Assembly (NCBI RefSeq): GCF_000585335.1
Contig: NZ_KK073872.1
Location: 2,843,283 to 2,907,282 of the forward strand
Reading direction: 5' to 3'
From: Cloacibacillus evryensis DSM 19522
GTDB taxonomy: Bacteria; Synergistota; Synergistia; Synergistales; Synergistaceae
Length of the DNA: 64,000 bases
Positions 35,930 to 45,485 of the stretch are shown here, in pieces. The number at the start of each line of letters is the position of its first letter. Positions within the stretch are counted from its first letter, which is position 1. The notes under the pieces are model-generated. The model made no database searches, was not told where the DNA came from, and saw only the letters and a list, made by a program, of their open reading frames with translations. The position numbers and the translations under genes were made by a program.

Positions 35930-36931
35930 GTGCAAATTTCATACTATACTCCTATAACTCGCCTAAACAATGAATATCTTGAATCTTTATACGCCAACCC
36001 CTCTTGGACGGCGTCAAAGATATACCGCAAGACTGGCATCAAGTCACGTCCTGTCGCTGGAACGGAGCTTGTCTCTGACATGGCGGTGAAGGCGGCGCAA
36101 AATCTTTTTGACGAATACAATATATCCCCGCAGGATATAGACTTCGTTCTGCTTTGCACCCAAAGCCCCGATTATTTCCTGCCGACGACGGCCTGTCTTG
36201 TACAGGAACGTCTCGGTATCCCCACAACATCTGGGGGCTTTGATTACAATCTCGGCTGCTCCGGCTACATCTATGGACTGGCGACCGCCAAAGGGCTGCT
36301 CTGCGCCGGCATCGCAAAAAATATCCTGCTCATTACCGCCGAGACATACACCAAACATATCAATCCGCTGGACAGGAGCACGAGAACAGTATTCGGAGAC
36401 GCGGCAACGGCCACATATCTCACCATAGAGGATATTGACCTGATTGGGAACTTTGTACTCGGCACCGACGGTAAAGGCGCACAAAACCTTATCGTCCCAG
36501 CAGGAGGCATGACACGGACACGAGATGACCAGACCGCTGTCGAGCATGAAGATGCCAGTGGAAACATCCGCAGCGATAACGACCTCTACATGAACGGGCC
36601 GGAAATATATGCCTTCACCTTGCGGGCGGTTCCGGGACTAGTCTCGGAGATATTAACTAAAAACAGCCTGACAATGGAGGACATTGACTACGTGATACTC
36701 CACCAGGCCAACAAACTTGTTCTCACCTCATTGAGAGACAAGCTTGAAATTGCTGAAGAAAAATTTTGCATCGATGTTGAAGAACTGGGCAACACCGTCA
36801 GTTCCACTGTCCCCATCGCGATAAAGAGGGCACTCAAAAAAGAACAGGAGAAACTTCACCCAGGCGCAAAAATCCTCATCGCGGGATTCGGCGTCGGCTA
36901 CTCCTGGGGAGGAACGGTCGTCACGCTCTGA
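35930..36931 (+). CDS. 3-oxoacyl-ACP synthase III-like ketosynthase
   Basis: The 333-aa thiolase-fold enzyme has Cys110 in DYNLGCSGYIYGLA, His258 in ILHQANKL and Asn288 in LGNTVSSTVPIA, the full FabH triad, plus GFGVGYSWGGTVV at the end. GTG at 35930 follows AAGGAGG. The first 60 bases are AT-rich and the remainder GC-richer, a second composition change. Its place beside an ACP and reductase suggests it builds a short beta-keto acyl chain for the aminosugar, as in known 3-hydroxybutyrylated viosamine loci. Confidence 0.9.
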   Translation: MQISYYTPITRLNNEYLESLYANPSWTASKIYRKTGIKSRPVAGTELVSDMAVKAAQNLFDEYNISPQDIDFVLLCTQSPDYFLPTTACLVQERLGIPTTSGGFDYNLGCSGYIYGLATAKGLLCAGIAKNILLITAETYTKHINPLDRSTRTVFGDAATATYLTIEDIDLIGNFVLGTDGKGAQNLIVPAGGMTRTRDDQTAVEHEDASGNIRSDNDLYMNGPEIYAFTLRAVPGLVSEILTKNSLTMEDIDYVILHQANKLVLTSLRDKLEIAEEKFCIDVEELGNTVSSTVPIAIKRALKKEQEKLHPGAKILIAGFGVGYSWGGTVVTL

Positions 36932-36998
36932 CAAAAACAAAACGAATAACCAAAACGACATACACAAGATAAGAATACTAAGAAAGGAAGATCACACA

Positions 36999-37217
36999 AT
37001 GACTATAGAAGAAAAAATCATACTGATAGCCGAAACACTGGATACGGATCAGAACAACGTCAAACCGGATGCTGAGCTCAAGTCCATAGAAGAATGGGAC
37101 TCCATGGGAGTGATATCGACGATAGCCATGCTCGACAGAAAATTCGGCAAAATCCTCAGCGCCGAACAAATAGAAGAGCTAAAGACAGTCCAGGACATCC
37201 TCAACCTGATGATTTAA
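36999..37217 (+). CDS. Acyl carrier protein
   Basis: The 72-aa acidic protein reads MTIEEKIILIAETLDTDQNN and has the phosphopantetheine site EEWDSMGVIS with Ser35, then KILSAEQIEELKTVQDILNL. It is a dedicated ACP between the ketosynthase and the ketoreductase, not the housekeeping one. Confidence 0.92.
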   Translation: MTIEEKIILIAETLDTDQNNVKPDAELKSIEEWDSMGVISTIAMLDRKFGKILSAEQIEELKTVQDILNLMI

Positions 37218-37219
37218 TA

Positions 37220-37984
37220 ATGAATAACGGCGTATTTGGACTTGAAGGACAAAAAATACTTATAACCGGCGCCTCCTCCGGCATCGGCAGAGCGACGGCT
37301 CAGTTAGCCGCCGCACAGGGAGCCATATGCATAATCAACGGGCGTGACGGGACCAGGCTGGACGAAACACTTTCAACTCTTGAAGGTGAAGGTCATATCG
37401 CAATAGCTTCTGATCTGACTCCTGAAAACTGCTCTGTGCTGGTCAAAGAAGCAGTCGCTAAAGCTGGTCTATTGAACGGCTTTGTCCATTGCGCCGGAAT
37501 CGAAAAAACTTTGCCATTTCGTATGACAGAGCTTTCGGATTTGCACGAAATAATGTCCATTAACCTCGACTCCTATTGGGAGATAACGAAAGAGATACTT
37601 AAAAAGAAAAACCACGAGCCTCAAAAACTATCTGTAGTTGCGATATCTTCTGTCGCTGGACAATACGGCGCGGCGGGCAAAACAGCATATGCGGCATCCA
37701 AAGGGGCTTTGATATCGCTAACAAAATCTCTGTCGGCGGAATATGCCGGCCAGGGAATAAGGTTCAACTGCGTGTGTCCCGGATATGTAAACACGCCCAT
37801 GCTGGGCAACGTAAAGAGGCTCTACAGGACAGAACAGGATTTTACAAACGCCATCGTGAAAAAGCACCTTCTCGGACTAGGTGAACCGGATGACGTGGCT
37901 TCAGCGGTCGTCTATCTGCTCTCAGTTGCGGCTAAATGGCTGACTGGTAGCGTTATGAATGTTGATGGCGGATATTGTGTTTAA
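37220..37984 (+). CDS. SDR-family 3-oxoacyl-ACP reductase-like protein
   Basis: This 254-aa short-chain dehydrogenase has ILITGASSGIGRATAQLAAA (NADP binding), VHCAGIEK, ISSVAGQYGAAGKTAYAASK with the Ser-Tyr-Lys catalytic set, CPGYVNTPM and LTGSVMNVDGGYCV at the end, a FabG-like pattern. It starts 2 bases after the ACP stop. With the ketosynthase it would give a 3-hydroxyacyl-ACP. The gene ends 4 bases from the stop of the convergent flippase gene, with no terminator between. Confidence 0.9.
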   Translation: MNNGVFGLEGQKILITGASSGIGRATAQLAAAQGAICIINGRDGTRLDETLSTLEGEGHIAIASDLTPENCSVLVKEAVAKAGLLNGFVHCAGIEKTLPFRMTELSDLHEIMSINLDSYWEITKEILKKKNHEPQKLSVVAISSVAGQYGAAGKTAYAASKGALISLTKSLSAEYAGQGIRFNCVCPGYVNTPMLGNVKRLYRTEQDFTNAIVKKHLLGLGEPDDVASAVVYLLSVAAKWLTGSVMNVDGGYCV

Positions 37985-37988
37985 AATT

Positions 37989-39425
37989 TTACAGCTCTCT
38001 TGTGTGTGCTAATTTTTTAATAAAAGATAAAATACAAACCGCTTGCGATTTATATAATAAGCACGTAATAATAATAAAAATAAATATGATTATGTATTTT
38101 ATAAAAATTATATTAAAAAATAAGACATTACAAACTGCACTTATAAATAATATACCTATGCCTAGACACAACTTAGGGAAATTATTTACACATATATAAT
38201 ATTTTTCCCCAATAAATGTAAACATAAAAAGTCTTACTAGTGCGGCTACAGAGGAAGATAGCGCAGCTCCCACAAGACTAAATTTAGGTATAAGCCATAC
38301 ACACAAACATATATTGATTAGGATAGTGAGGATCGTAATAAAAAAATGAAAATATGTCTTTTTGGATATTCCAATTCCTAATCCGGTTGTCTCAGATATT
38401 GTATATGCAATAGGAGGAATAATTAAAAAAGGGAAGAATATTTTACTGGCTCTATAGCTACTTCCAAGGAAGTAATAGATAAAATCTTGAGATAAAATAA
38501 TAAATAAAGCTGTAATAAGCATAACGAACGTAATCAAATGATGCACCATCTGAATAAGTGTTTGTTCTGTTTTATAATTTTTCCACACAAAAGCTGTCCA
38601 ATATATGTTAAATCCACCTTGCACCAAAGATATCAATCCGGCCATAGAAACAGCACTTGAGTAAAGACCAACCATTGCATATGAAAGATATTTATTTATT
38701 ATAAGTTGAGAGATTGAATTATTTAGTATAGTCATTAGCATAGTTGGCGCAAGTGGCAATGAAAACATTGCCACTTGTATAAGAAAGTTAATATTTACTT
38801 TCTTTGAGAATGTTATGTCGTTCCATAACATAAGGAACATAACTATGGCGCATAAACATTGTCCAATAGCAATGAATGAAATTGCATTTATAGCTGTAGT
38901 TTTCGCAAAGAAAGAAAATAGGTAGATAAATTTTATATTTATTACAGAAAAAATGTAAGCAATGGAGTACATCCGTATGTTTTCTTTCATTCTATATGTT
39001 AATGCTGCATAGGAAAGAACGATGCTACTGGCAATGTAAATTACAAGGCAGATTATTAAACGTGGTGATATCGTTCCTATAATATTTATCGATATTCTAT
39101 CATGAAAAAACAATATAAAAATACTTTCAAATATCACAATCAAACTAGATATGATCAAGGACCATCCTAGTAATATTCTGTACGTTACTCCATTAGGAGG
39201 CTCATGAAAAAATCTAACATAGGCCTGATCAAACCCCAAACTCCCTAAACACGTCAATACGCTGGAGTAAATAATAAATAAATTTATCTTGCCTAATTCT
39301 GACGGCTCAAAGATTCGTGTTGCGATAGGAATTGAAACAATACTAAAAAGGGCACCAATAAAGATTGGGCATGAAAATCCCAAAATATTTTTTAAGAATT
39401 TAATATTATCTATGGTTTTTTTCAT
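37989..39425 (-). CDS. Wzx-like O-antigen flippase
   Basis: The 478-aa, very hydrophobic protein has about 12-14 membrane helices and the N-terminal pattern of polysaccharide export flippases (LKNILGFSCPIFIGALFSIV, PIATRIFEPSELGKINLFII, LDQA-like GFDQAYVRFFHEPPNG). It would flip undecaprenyl-linked repeat units to the periplasm. It is strongly AT-rich, unlike the core genome, and is the last gene of the - strand polysaccharide operon. Confidence 0.85.
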   Translation of the reverse strand: MKKTIDNIKFLKNILGFSCPIFIGALFSIVSIPIATRIFEPSELGKINLFIIYSSVLTCLGSLGFDQAYVRFFHEPPNGVTYRILLGWSLIISSLIVIFESIFILFFHDRISINIIGTISPRLIICLVIYIASSIVLSYAALTYRMKENIRMYSIAYIFSVINIKFIYLFSFFAKTTAINAISFIAIGQCLCAIVMFLMLWNDITFSKKVNINFLIQVAMFSLPLAPTMLMTILNNSISQLIINKYLSYAMVGLYSSAVSMAGLISLVQGGFNIYWTAFVWKNYKTEQTLIQMVHHLITFVMLITALFIILSQDFIYYFLGSSYRASKIFFPFLIIPPIAYTISETTGLGIGISKKTYFHFFITILTILINICLCVWLIPKFSLVGAALSSSVAALVRLFMFTFIGEKYYICVNNFPKLCLGIGILFISAVCNVLFFNIIFIKYIIIFIFIIITCLLYKSQAVCILSFIKKLAHTREL

Positions 39426-39547
39426 TTCTGTTCATCATCTCGCCAATATCAATAATTATATATTAAAATTTAATTATCGTTAACTTTTAAATTTATTTAA
39501 AATATATAAAAAAACGGCTAAACACAAAATAAGAGATACTATATCTC

Positions 39548-40891
39548 TCAATGAAAGTTAGAATTATGCTTTTTTGCAATATATTGAAAATAATAATAAA
39601 ATAAATACACATTAGCTTCTATGAATGTGATTAGATTACGTTCCCAACAATTTAATACAGGCTTATCGGTTAGATTTTTTAGATTTATCAATTTATTCAT
39701 CATATTATCGACCGAAAAGTTCTCCGTAAGATATAAATGTGAATTTTTAACAAGTTCTACATAATCCGTATCATCCATATTGATAATTTGCTGCACTAAA
39801 TCAGATATCTTATAAATGCCATCTTGTGTTACTATATCAAATGTTTGTAACCAATATATTCCATTTGCATATTCCGTTTCACTTCCTTCTTTAGCGACTA
39901 TAGCTGGTACACTATTATTTATAGCATCAAATATCGTTGTGGCAGATCCTATATATATATCTGTATTTGCAAAATACCTATATAATTCATCATATTGCAC
40001 TGGACCTATAATCTGAATGCGTGCTTTACAATCTTGAGGTAAATAATTAACTACTTCCAACAAACGAGGCTTATCATCACCATAACCTATAATAGTTAAG
40101 CTAACATTATAACCTAGTTTACATAAATTATAAAATTCACTAACCAATCCTATTAAATACCCTTTTTCTGGAAAACTAAATCGCGTTACAGACAAAAGTC
40201 TGTAATGTGCCCTTTTTTTTATTTTCTGAAAGAGCTTTTCTTCGTCAAAATCAACAATTTCCATAGGATGACAAATATAGCTTATTTGATCTACATCATA
40301 ATCCAACTTGTAGTGGTCTAATAGTAATTTCATGACTTCTCCATTTCCCATAAAGATGAAACTGTTCCCATATAAAATTTTTTTTGCAATTTTTCTATAC
40401 AAGCTGTGATACAAGCAATATAATATCTTTGACCTTGCGGAGAAAGCTAAATCTCTGTATCCAAATCGTGTTATAACATAATAGAAATTATCTACACGTC
40501 GGGCCTTGTTTTTTTCCTTTATATTTTCCCCAACCAAAAAAGAACGGTAATCCGAAGACAAAATTACCAAGTGTACATCCTTTTTGATATTGCATCGGAG
40601 ATTGTTTAATTTATACATTGTATATTTATTGTTATACATTTTAAGAATGTCTGAAAAATACCAAGGTAAGCCGACAATTGACACATGATATTCTTGCTCT
40701 AACTGTGACGCTAATTCTTTATTCATGACAAACCCGCAGGGTCTTATTAAAATAAAACTATAGCCATTATAAAAACACCATCTTGCCATACGCAGTATAA
40801 GAGATTCCGCGCCACCTGACTCAAGCGCGTTGTAGACGTACATTATTGTGTTCTTATCTATCTCAATACTAATCAATATGATCACAACCAA
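39548..40891 (-). CDS. GT4-like glycosyltransferase
   Basis: The protein has the N-terminal donor-loop pattern MYVYNALESGGAESLILRMA and the C-terminal VTRFSFPEKGYLIGLVSEFY, LTIIGYGDDKPRLL, IIGPVQYDELYRYFANTDIY and AINNSVPAIVAKEGSETEYA, typical of GT-B GT4 enzymes. The start is uncertain: the frame opens at TTG 40891, GTG 40885 is possible, and ATG 40843 (MYVYNAL) gives a shorter but family-like N-terminus; no ribosome site decides it. Very AT-rich. Confidence 0.8.
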   Translation of the reverse strand: MVVIILISIEIDKNTIMYVYNALESGGAESLILRMARWCFYNGYSFILIRPCGFVMNKELASQLEQEYHVSIVGLPWYFSDILKMYNNKYTMYKLNNLRCNIKKDVHLVILSSDYRSFLVGENIKEKNKARRVDNFYYVITRFGYRDLAFSARSKILYCLYHSLYRKIAKKILYGNSFIFMGNGEVMKLLLDHYKLDYDVDQISYICHPMEIVDFDEEKLFQKIKKRAHYRLLSVTRFSFPEKGYLIGLVSEFYNLCKLGYNVSLTIIGYGDDKPRLLEVVNYLPQDCKARIQIIGPVQYDELYRYFANTDIYIGSATTIFDAINNSVPAIVAKEGSETEYANGIYWLQTFDIVTQDGIYKISDLVQQIINMDDTDYVELVKNSHLYLTENFSVDNMMNKLINLKNLTDKPVLNCWERNLITFIEANVYLFYYYFQYIAKKHNSNFH

Positions 40892-40942
40892 TTTATTTAA
40901 ATTTTACAGCAGCAACTAATATCAACATTTACAAATTCAATT

Positions 40943-42067
40943 CTAATAAAATAAATAATCCAAGAAAAAATTATCCGTAAAGAGCGTAAAAAATATATCA
41001 TATATATATGGATAAATTAGAATTATAAAATTTATAATAACAGAAATAATAATCATCGTGTATGCTATAATACGTTCTTTCCCCTTAGGGATATATCGAA
41101 TTGTAGCAAAGAAACACACATACTCTAGCCCCTGAACTCCTCTAAAAATTCTATAGAATTCCGAATTAACTCTTACTAGAATTAAAAACAAAATCAATAA
41201 TATATTACATAAATAAACGGCATCTATTAATCTTTTAGTATATAAAAATTTGTAATTATTATTCATTATAGGTCGATATTTATACAATAACTTTCTCACA
41301 TAAGCAATGGTTATCAAAAAAGATAGATGGCATATTGAATATAATATATAACCATATCTTCCTTTAATATCAAAATATAGCAATTTACTCTCAGGCAAAT
41401 TTATTATATTGTTAACCACATACAATAGTGTTTGTAGCACTCCCTCACAAATACTTCTAGATAAAACCAGTATACATGTAAAAATAACAACCAAAACAAT
41501 CATAAACGTATAATTTTTTCTTTTTGCATTAAAATTTTCCTTATTTGACTGCGAAAGTGCATATATAAAAATTATATATACAAATATAGACCTATGAAAC
41601 AATGCAAGTATAAGAATAGATAATACATAAAAAATATAATCTGTAACTTTATTTTTACGCAACTTTATACTTGATAAAAAAACCATGTAAAAGATGGCAT
41701 TGGCTATCATATTCCTTATGTTAGCTATATCAAATGACAGCGGAGTGAAAAAATAAAAAAGTTCAAAAAACATCAAATACTTTCCTATTAACCGATAAGT
41801 AGTCGCTGCAATACATAAAATCGAAAAAAATATTATCAAAAAACGAAAACCTTCATACGTAAATCCTAGAGAATTACTTAATTTTTGCAGTAAAGAAAAC
41901 CCTTTCTCCATGCTTTCTGCTGAATAGACTCCTTCATAAATATGCTTATAATTCGTATAATCGAATGTGTTATAACATCCTCCTGCTATAATTAATACTA
42001 TCATCATTATAAATAATGGATTCCAGCTTATTTTATTGTTATTTATTTTATGGTTAACCTCTATCAT
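40943..42067 (-). CDS. EpsG/Wzy-like polysaccharide polymerase
   Basis: The 374-aa protein has about ten membrane helices and the EpsG-family pattern: N-terminal PLFIMMIVLIIAGGCYN, then YTNYKHIYEGV, EKGFSLLQKLSNSLG, LSFDIANIRNMIANAIFYM and ALFHRSIFVYIIFIYAL. It is the probable Wzy polymerase of the Wzx/Wzy/Wzz system whose flippase and chain-length regulator lie in the same operon. AT-rich. Confidence 0.82.
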   Translation of the reverse strand: MIEVNHKINNNKISWNPLFIMMIVLIIAGGCYNTFDYTNYKHIYEGVYSAESMEKGFSLLQKLSNSLGFTYEGFRFLIIFFSILCIAATTYRLIGKYLMFFELFYFFTPLSFDIANIRNMIANAIFYMVFLSSIKLRKNKVTDYIFYVLSILILALFHRSIFVYIIFIYALSQSNKENFNAKRKNYTFMIVLVVIFTCILVLSRSICEGVLQTLLYVVNNIINLPESKLLYFDIKGRYGYILYSICHLSFLITIAYVRKLLYKYRPIMNNNYKFLYTKRLIDAVYLCNILLILFLILVRVNSEFYRIFRGVQGLEYVCFFATIRYIPKGKERIIAYTMIIISVIINFIILIYPYIYDIFFTLFTDNFFLDYLFY

Positions 42068-42218
42068 TTATAGTTAACTCCTTTGTCCATCAAATACGGC
42101 GCTCAGCAAGACTTTATCCTGCTTTTTATGCTTATTCCCATACGTTAGCCAATCAGGGCAAATAAATTGGGACTATTATGATTGATCCATTTCTATAATA
42201 AATTTTAAACTCTTTTCT

Positions 42219-43325
42219 TCAATGCATATTAGTATCATTAACAAATCTTAATATCATTTGTTCATACAATGTGTTATCATGGAGGACTTTACTAAGAAAA
42301 GTTACTGCATTATTTTTTATAATATCATCAATGTTGTTATGGTAGTAATTGATCAGACGCTCTTTGATACCTGGCTCATCAAAATCAAAGACAAAGCCAA
42401 CTTTGTATTTTTCAACAATCTCAGCCATATATGTGTTTTTACAAACCAATATTGGAATACCTAATTGCACTGCATGGTATAGCCTATTTGATAGGGCAAA
42501 GTCTAGGTACTTACTCCCATATCCATATAGATTATTGATAAAATCTGTGTTTATATAAAATTCAAAAGTTTTGTCTTGAGAGAATTCGTTTACTAGGTTT
42601 ACATTGCAAATATGATTATCTTCACAATATGATTTTAAACCAGAAGCTCCACTACCTATATATTCCAGTACAAATCTCTCATCGTTTGCAAACAACTTGA
42701 TAAGCTTCATGTCCATTTCATAGAAGCGCACTGTACCTATATATGAAATTACAAATTTCCCTCTTTCATGTCTCTCGCGTTGTAACGTGATGATTTTTTC
42801 TAGCATCTCTGGTTGGACTTGTGTAAAATTATGAGCAACCACATATTGGTGGGACATAGGTAAAAATTTTTGATATGCTGGAGAAGAAATAACGGCAGCA
42901 TATGAATTTTTAATAACAATATTTTCAATAGCATAATATAAACGAAAACCCTCTAGTGTATAGTCCCGAATATCAACAATATATTGCTTACAGTAACGAA
43001 GAATGAGAATGTCAGCGCATGCAACAGCAGCATGAGTTTGCAATAAGACCACACCCGCGTAGGACTTTTCTTTTAGTTTTTTCCTTATAAATTGGATAAC
43101 ACCTATGTATTTAACATATTTGTGAATTCTTCCTGTTTTATGTGTGATCTTACAACTATATGGAATGTACTTTACATTGCTTTCCTCGTATTCAATATCG
43201 TTTCCATATCGATCCCAGTATATGACATCACAAAAGTCGTTACCTTTTGATAAAGCTCCGATGTATTTATTTGCATATGGAATATTGTTGATATTGATGA
43301 AACTTATAACGCAGTAGTTGCTCAT
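42219..43325 (-). CDS. Glycosyltransferase (GT4-like)
   Basis: The 368-aa protein reads MSNYCVISFININNIPYANK, then VIYWDRYG, VDIRDYTLEGFRLYYAIENI, SSPAYQKFLP, VISYIGTVRFYEMDMKLIKL, FVLEYIGSGASGLKSYC and HAVQLGIPILVCKNTYMAEI, a GT-B organisation as in GT4 enzymes of O-antigen loci. Its ATG overlaps the stop of the 58-codon gene upstream (ATGA). Acceptor and donor are unknown. Confidence 0.75.
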   Translation of the reverse strand: MSNYCVISFININNIPYANKYIGALSKGNDFCDVIYWDRYGNDIEYEESNVKYIPYSCKITHKTGRIHKYVKYIGVIQFIRKKLKEKSYAGVVLLQTHAAVACADILILRYCKQYIVDIRDYTLEGFRLYYAIENIVIKNSYAAVISSPAYQKFLPMSHQYVVAHNFTQVQPEMLEKIITLQRERHERGKFVISYIGTVRFYEMDMKLIKLFANDERFVLEYIGSGASGLKSYCEDNHICNVNLVNEFSQDKTFEFYINTDFINNLYGYGSKYLDFALSNRLYHAVQLGIPILVCKNTYMAEIVEKYKVGFVFDFDEPGIKERLINYYHNNIDDIIKNNAVTFLSKVLHDNTLYEQMILRFVNDTNMH

Positions 43326-43498
43326 GATATTCTACCTGATGTTGTTTTAACCGTTCCTGTATAGTGCAAGATAATTTTTACATCGCTAGTTAATTTATCC
43401 AAAGCCACAATTTGTTCTGAGTTAGCCATAGTGTGAACAATAGGAAAATATTCGAGGGAAGATAATTCCTTTTGCAACATACAATCTAATAGCTTCAT
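43322..43498 (-). CDS. 58-aa protein coupled on both sides by ATGA overlaps
   Basis: This short frame starts at ATG 43498 within the wecB-like stop (ATGA, with GGAG 7 bases upstream) and ends at a TGA that overlaps the ATG of the next glycosyltransferase. It thus exactly bridges the two genes. The product starts MKLLDCMLQKELSSLEYFPI and ends TVKTTSGRIS, with no membrane segment and no family I recognise. It may be a small real protein or the surviving piece of a larger gene; the double coupling argues that it is translated. Confidence 0.6.
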   Translation of the reverse strand: MKLLDCMLQKELSSLEYFPIVHTMANSEQIVALDKLTSDVKIILHYTGTVKTTSGRIS

Positions 43499-44622
43499 TG
43501 TTTTCTCCAGACCATACTATTAATAATGCCGGTGTAGCTTTGAATTATCTTGACGACCTTAACGCTCACATTTTCATCAGCATAAGCTGGGACTGTCAGC
43601 CCATCATCGCCGTTTGCGTGCATAGATACGGCCAGATCGACCGCCTGAAGCACCTGTTCCGTGGTGATAGAACCAATGGTAAATATCCCCTTATCCATCG
43701 CCTCCGGGCGCTCTGTCGATGTGCGGATGGAGACGGCGGGGAATTTAAAATAGGAGCCCTCTTCGGGGACAGTTCCACTGTCGGATACCACACAGAAAGC
43801 ATTCTGCTGGAGTTTGTTATAGTCGAAGAAGCCAAGCGGCTGATGCTGCAGCACGCGCTTGTCAAAGACAAAGCCGCGCTGTTCTATGTACTTCCGGGAG
43901 CGCGGGTGACACGAATAGAGAATCGGCATGTCGTATCTTTCCGCCATCGCGTTTACCGCATTCATAAGGGCGAAGAAGTTTTTCTCGATGTCTATGTTCT
44001 CTTCCCTGTGGGCTGAGAGCAAAATATATTTTTGAGATTTCAAGTCGAGTTTTTCCAGGATTTGGCTGCTGTTAATTTTATCAATATTTGCAGTTAATAC
44101 CTCTGCCATAGTTGACCCGACAACAAAAGTATTTTCAGGTTTAACCCCCGTATCCAGAATATACCGGCGGGCGTTTTCAGAATAGCAGAGGTTGACATCG
44201 CTGGTAACATCAACAATACGACGAATGACTTCCTCCGGCAGATTCTCATCTTTGCAACGGTTCCCCGCTTCAAGATGAAAAACTGGAATTTTGAGGCGTT
44301 TTGCTGAAATAACACAGAGGCAAGAATTGGTATCCCCAAGTACAAGCACGGCATCTGGCTTTTCCGCATTGAATAATTCATAAGACTTGGTAATTACATT
44401 ACCCATGGTTTGGCCTAGGTTTTTACCAACAACATCAAGATAATAATCAGGCTCGCGCAGGCCTAATTCGTCAAAGAACAGCTTATTCAGCGTGTAATCA
44501 TAATTTTGTCCGGTATGTACCAGACTTAAGTTGAAGTATCTATCGCACTTCTTCACGATTTCAGATAATTTGATAATTTCAGGACGTGTTCCTATTACTA
44601 CCATTAATTTTAATTTGCTCAT
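43495..44622 (-). CDS. Non-hydrolysing UDP-N-acetylglucosamine 2-epimerase family (WecB/FnlC-like)
   Basis: The protein starts MSKLKLMVVIGTRPEIIKLS and has HTGQNYDYTLNKLFFDELGL, VLGDTNSCLCVISAKRL, FHLEAGNRCKDENLPEEVIR, LLSAHREENID and SDSGTVPEEGSYFKFPAVSI. In this context, after an FnlA-like dehydratase and a reductase, it is probably the 2-epimerase of a UDP-L-6-deoxyaminosugar pathway (FnlC/WbvD role) rather than housekeeping WecB. ATG 44622 or 44625 overlaps the previous stop. Confidence 0.88.
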   Translation of the reverse strand: MSKLKLMVVIGTRPEIIKLSEIVKKCDRYFNLSLVHTGQNYDYTLNKLFFDELGLREPDYYLDVVGKNLGQTMGNVITKSYELFNAEKPDAVLVLGDTNSCLCVISAKRLKIPVFHLEAGNRCKDENLPEEVIRRIVDVTSDVNLCYSENARRYILDTGVKPENTFVVGSTMAEVLTANIDKINSSQILEKLDLKSQKYILLSAHREENIDIEKNFFALMNAVNAMAERYDMPILYSCHPRSRKYIEQRGFVFDKRVLQHQPLGFFDYNKLQQNAFCVVSDSGTVPEEGSYFKFPAVSIRTSTERPEAMDKGIFTIGSITTEQVLQAVDLAVSMHANGDDGLTVPAYADENVSVKVVKIIQSYTGIINSMVWRKQ

Positions 44623-45485
44623 CATTTTTCTCCTTGTATAAAGTAATGTGGATATAAGTTCTTGTGTTGCGTTATCCATTCTGCCATTTGCGTCATCATG
44701 TTTTCATATGAAGGAATCTTTAATTGATAATCTTCTATCGATTGCACTAAGGATTTATCCACGAATCTGTTTTCGGCTGGTATGATTTGCTTGTCGACAC
44801 ACATGGTTTTCGCAAAGAGCTTTAGCAAGTCATATTTGCTTATTGACGTTGCCGGAACACACTGGAATAGACCATGAGCACGCATTCTTACCAACGAATC
44901 TATTTCTTTAGAAAACTCCACTGTGGATAGTCCCGTCCAGATTGCCTTTGTAAAACCATTTATCTGACCAGTTTGCCCCATAAACCAATTCAGCAGCCCT
45001 GCCCCCGATGGATTCAACTCTGGGCCAACCAGCGACGTACGGATAGTAATGTCTTTGCTGTTGATAATTTCTCCTATAGCTTTTGTTCTGGCATAGAAAC
45101 TATCTGCATCTGGCGTATCACTCAGTTGGTAACGCCCGCGTTTTCCAGAAAAAATACAATCCGTACTTCTGTGAACGACAATTGTCTGGGTTCCAACCGT
45201 GATTTTTTCAAGGTAATGCGGAATGAAGGCATTAATAAATACAGCCTCCGCTTTATCCTGTTCAGCGAATTCGTTAATGACAGCAGTACAGTTTATAACT
45301 GCGTCAAAAGAACCCTTTACGATACAAGCTTTTAACGCTCTGAGATCGTATAAACTTGCACCGATACTGTGGAATAATGGGGACGGTAAATCATCATACC
45401 CCAACACATCATTGCCATGTTCAATCAAAAATAACGCAACTACATGGCCCACCATATTATTACTGCCGAGAACTAAATACTTCAT
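44622..45485 (-). CDS. RmlD-like sugar-nucleotide reductase
   Basis: The 287-aa extended SDR has KYLVLGSNNMVGHVVALFLI, INCTAVINEFAEQDKAEAVF, VHRSTDCIFSGKRGRYQLSD and YARTKAIGE (Tyr/Lys). It lacks the C-terminal cupin domain of CapF/FnlB (about 370 aa), so it fits the WbvR role: reduction of the UDP-4-keto-L sugar to UDP-L-RhaNAc, which the next epimerase would turn into UDP-L-QuiNAc. It overlaps the FnlA-like gene by four bases. Confidence 0.8.
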   Translation of the reverse strand: MKYLVLGSNNMVGHVVALFLIEHGNDVLGYDDLPSPLFHSIGASLYDLRALKACIVKGSFDAVINCTAVINEFAEQDKAEAVFINAFIPHYLEKITVGTQTIVVHRSTDCIFSGKRGRYQLSDTPDADSFYARTKAIGEIINSKDITIRTSLVGPELNPSGAGLLNWFMGQTGQINGFTKAIWTGLSTVEFSKEIDSLVRMRAHGLFQCVPATSISKYDLLKLFAKTMCVDKQIIPAENRFVDKSLVQSIEDYQLKIPSYENMMTQMAEWITQHKNLYPHYFIQGEK

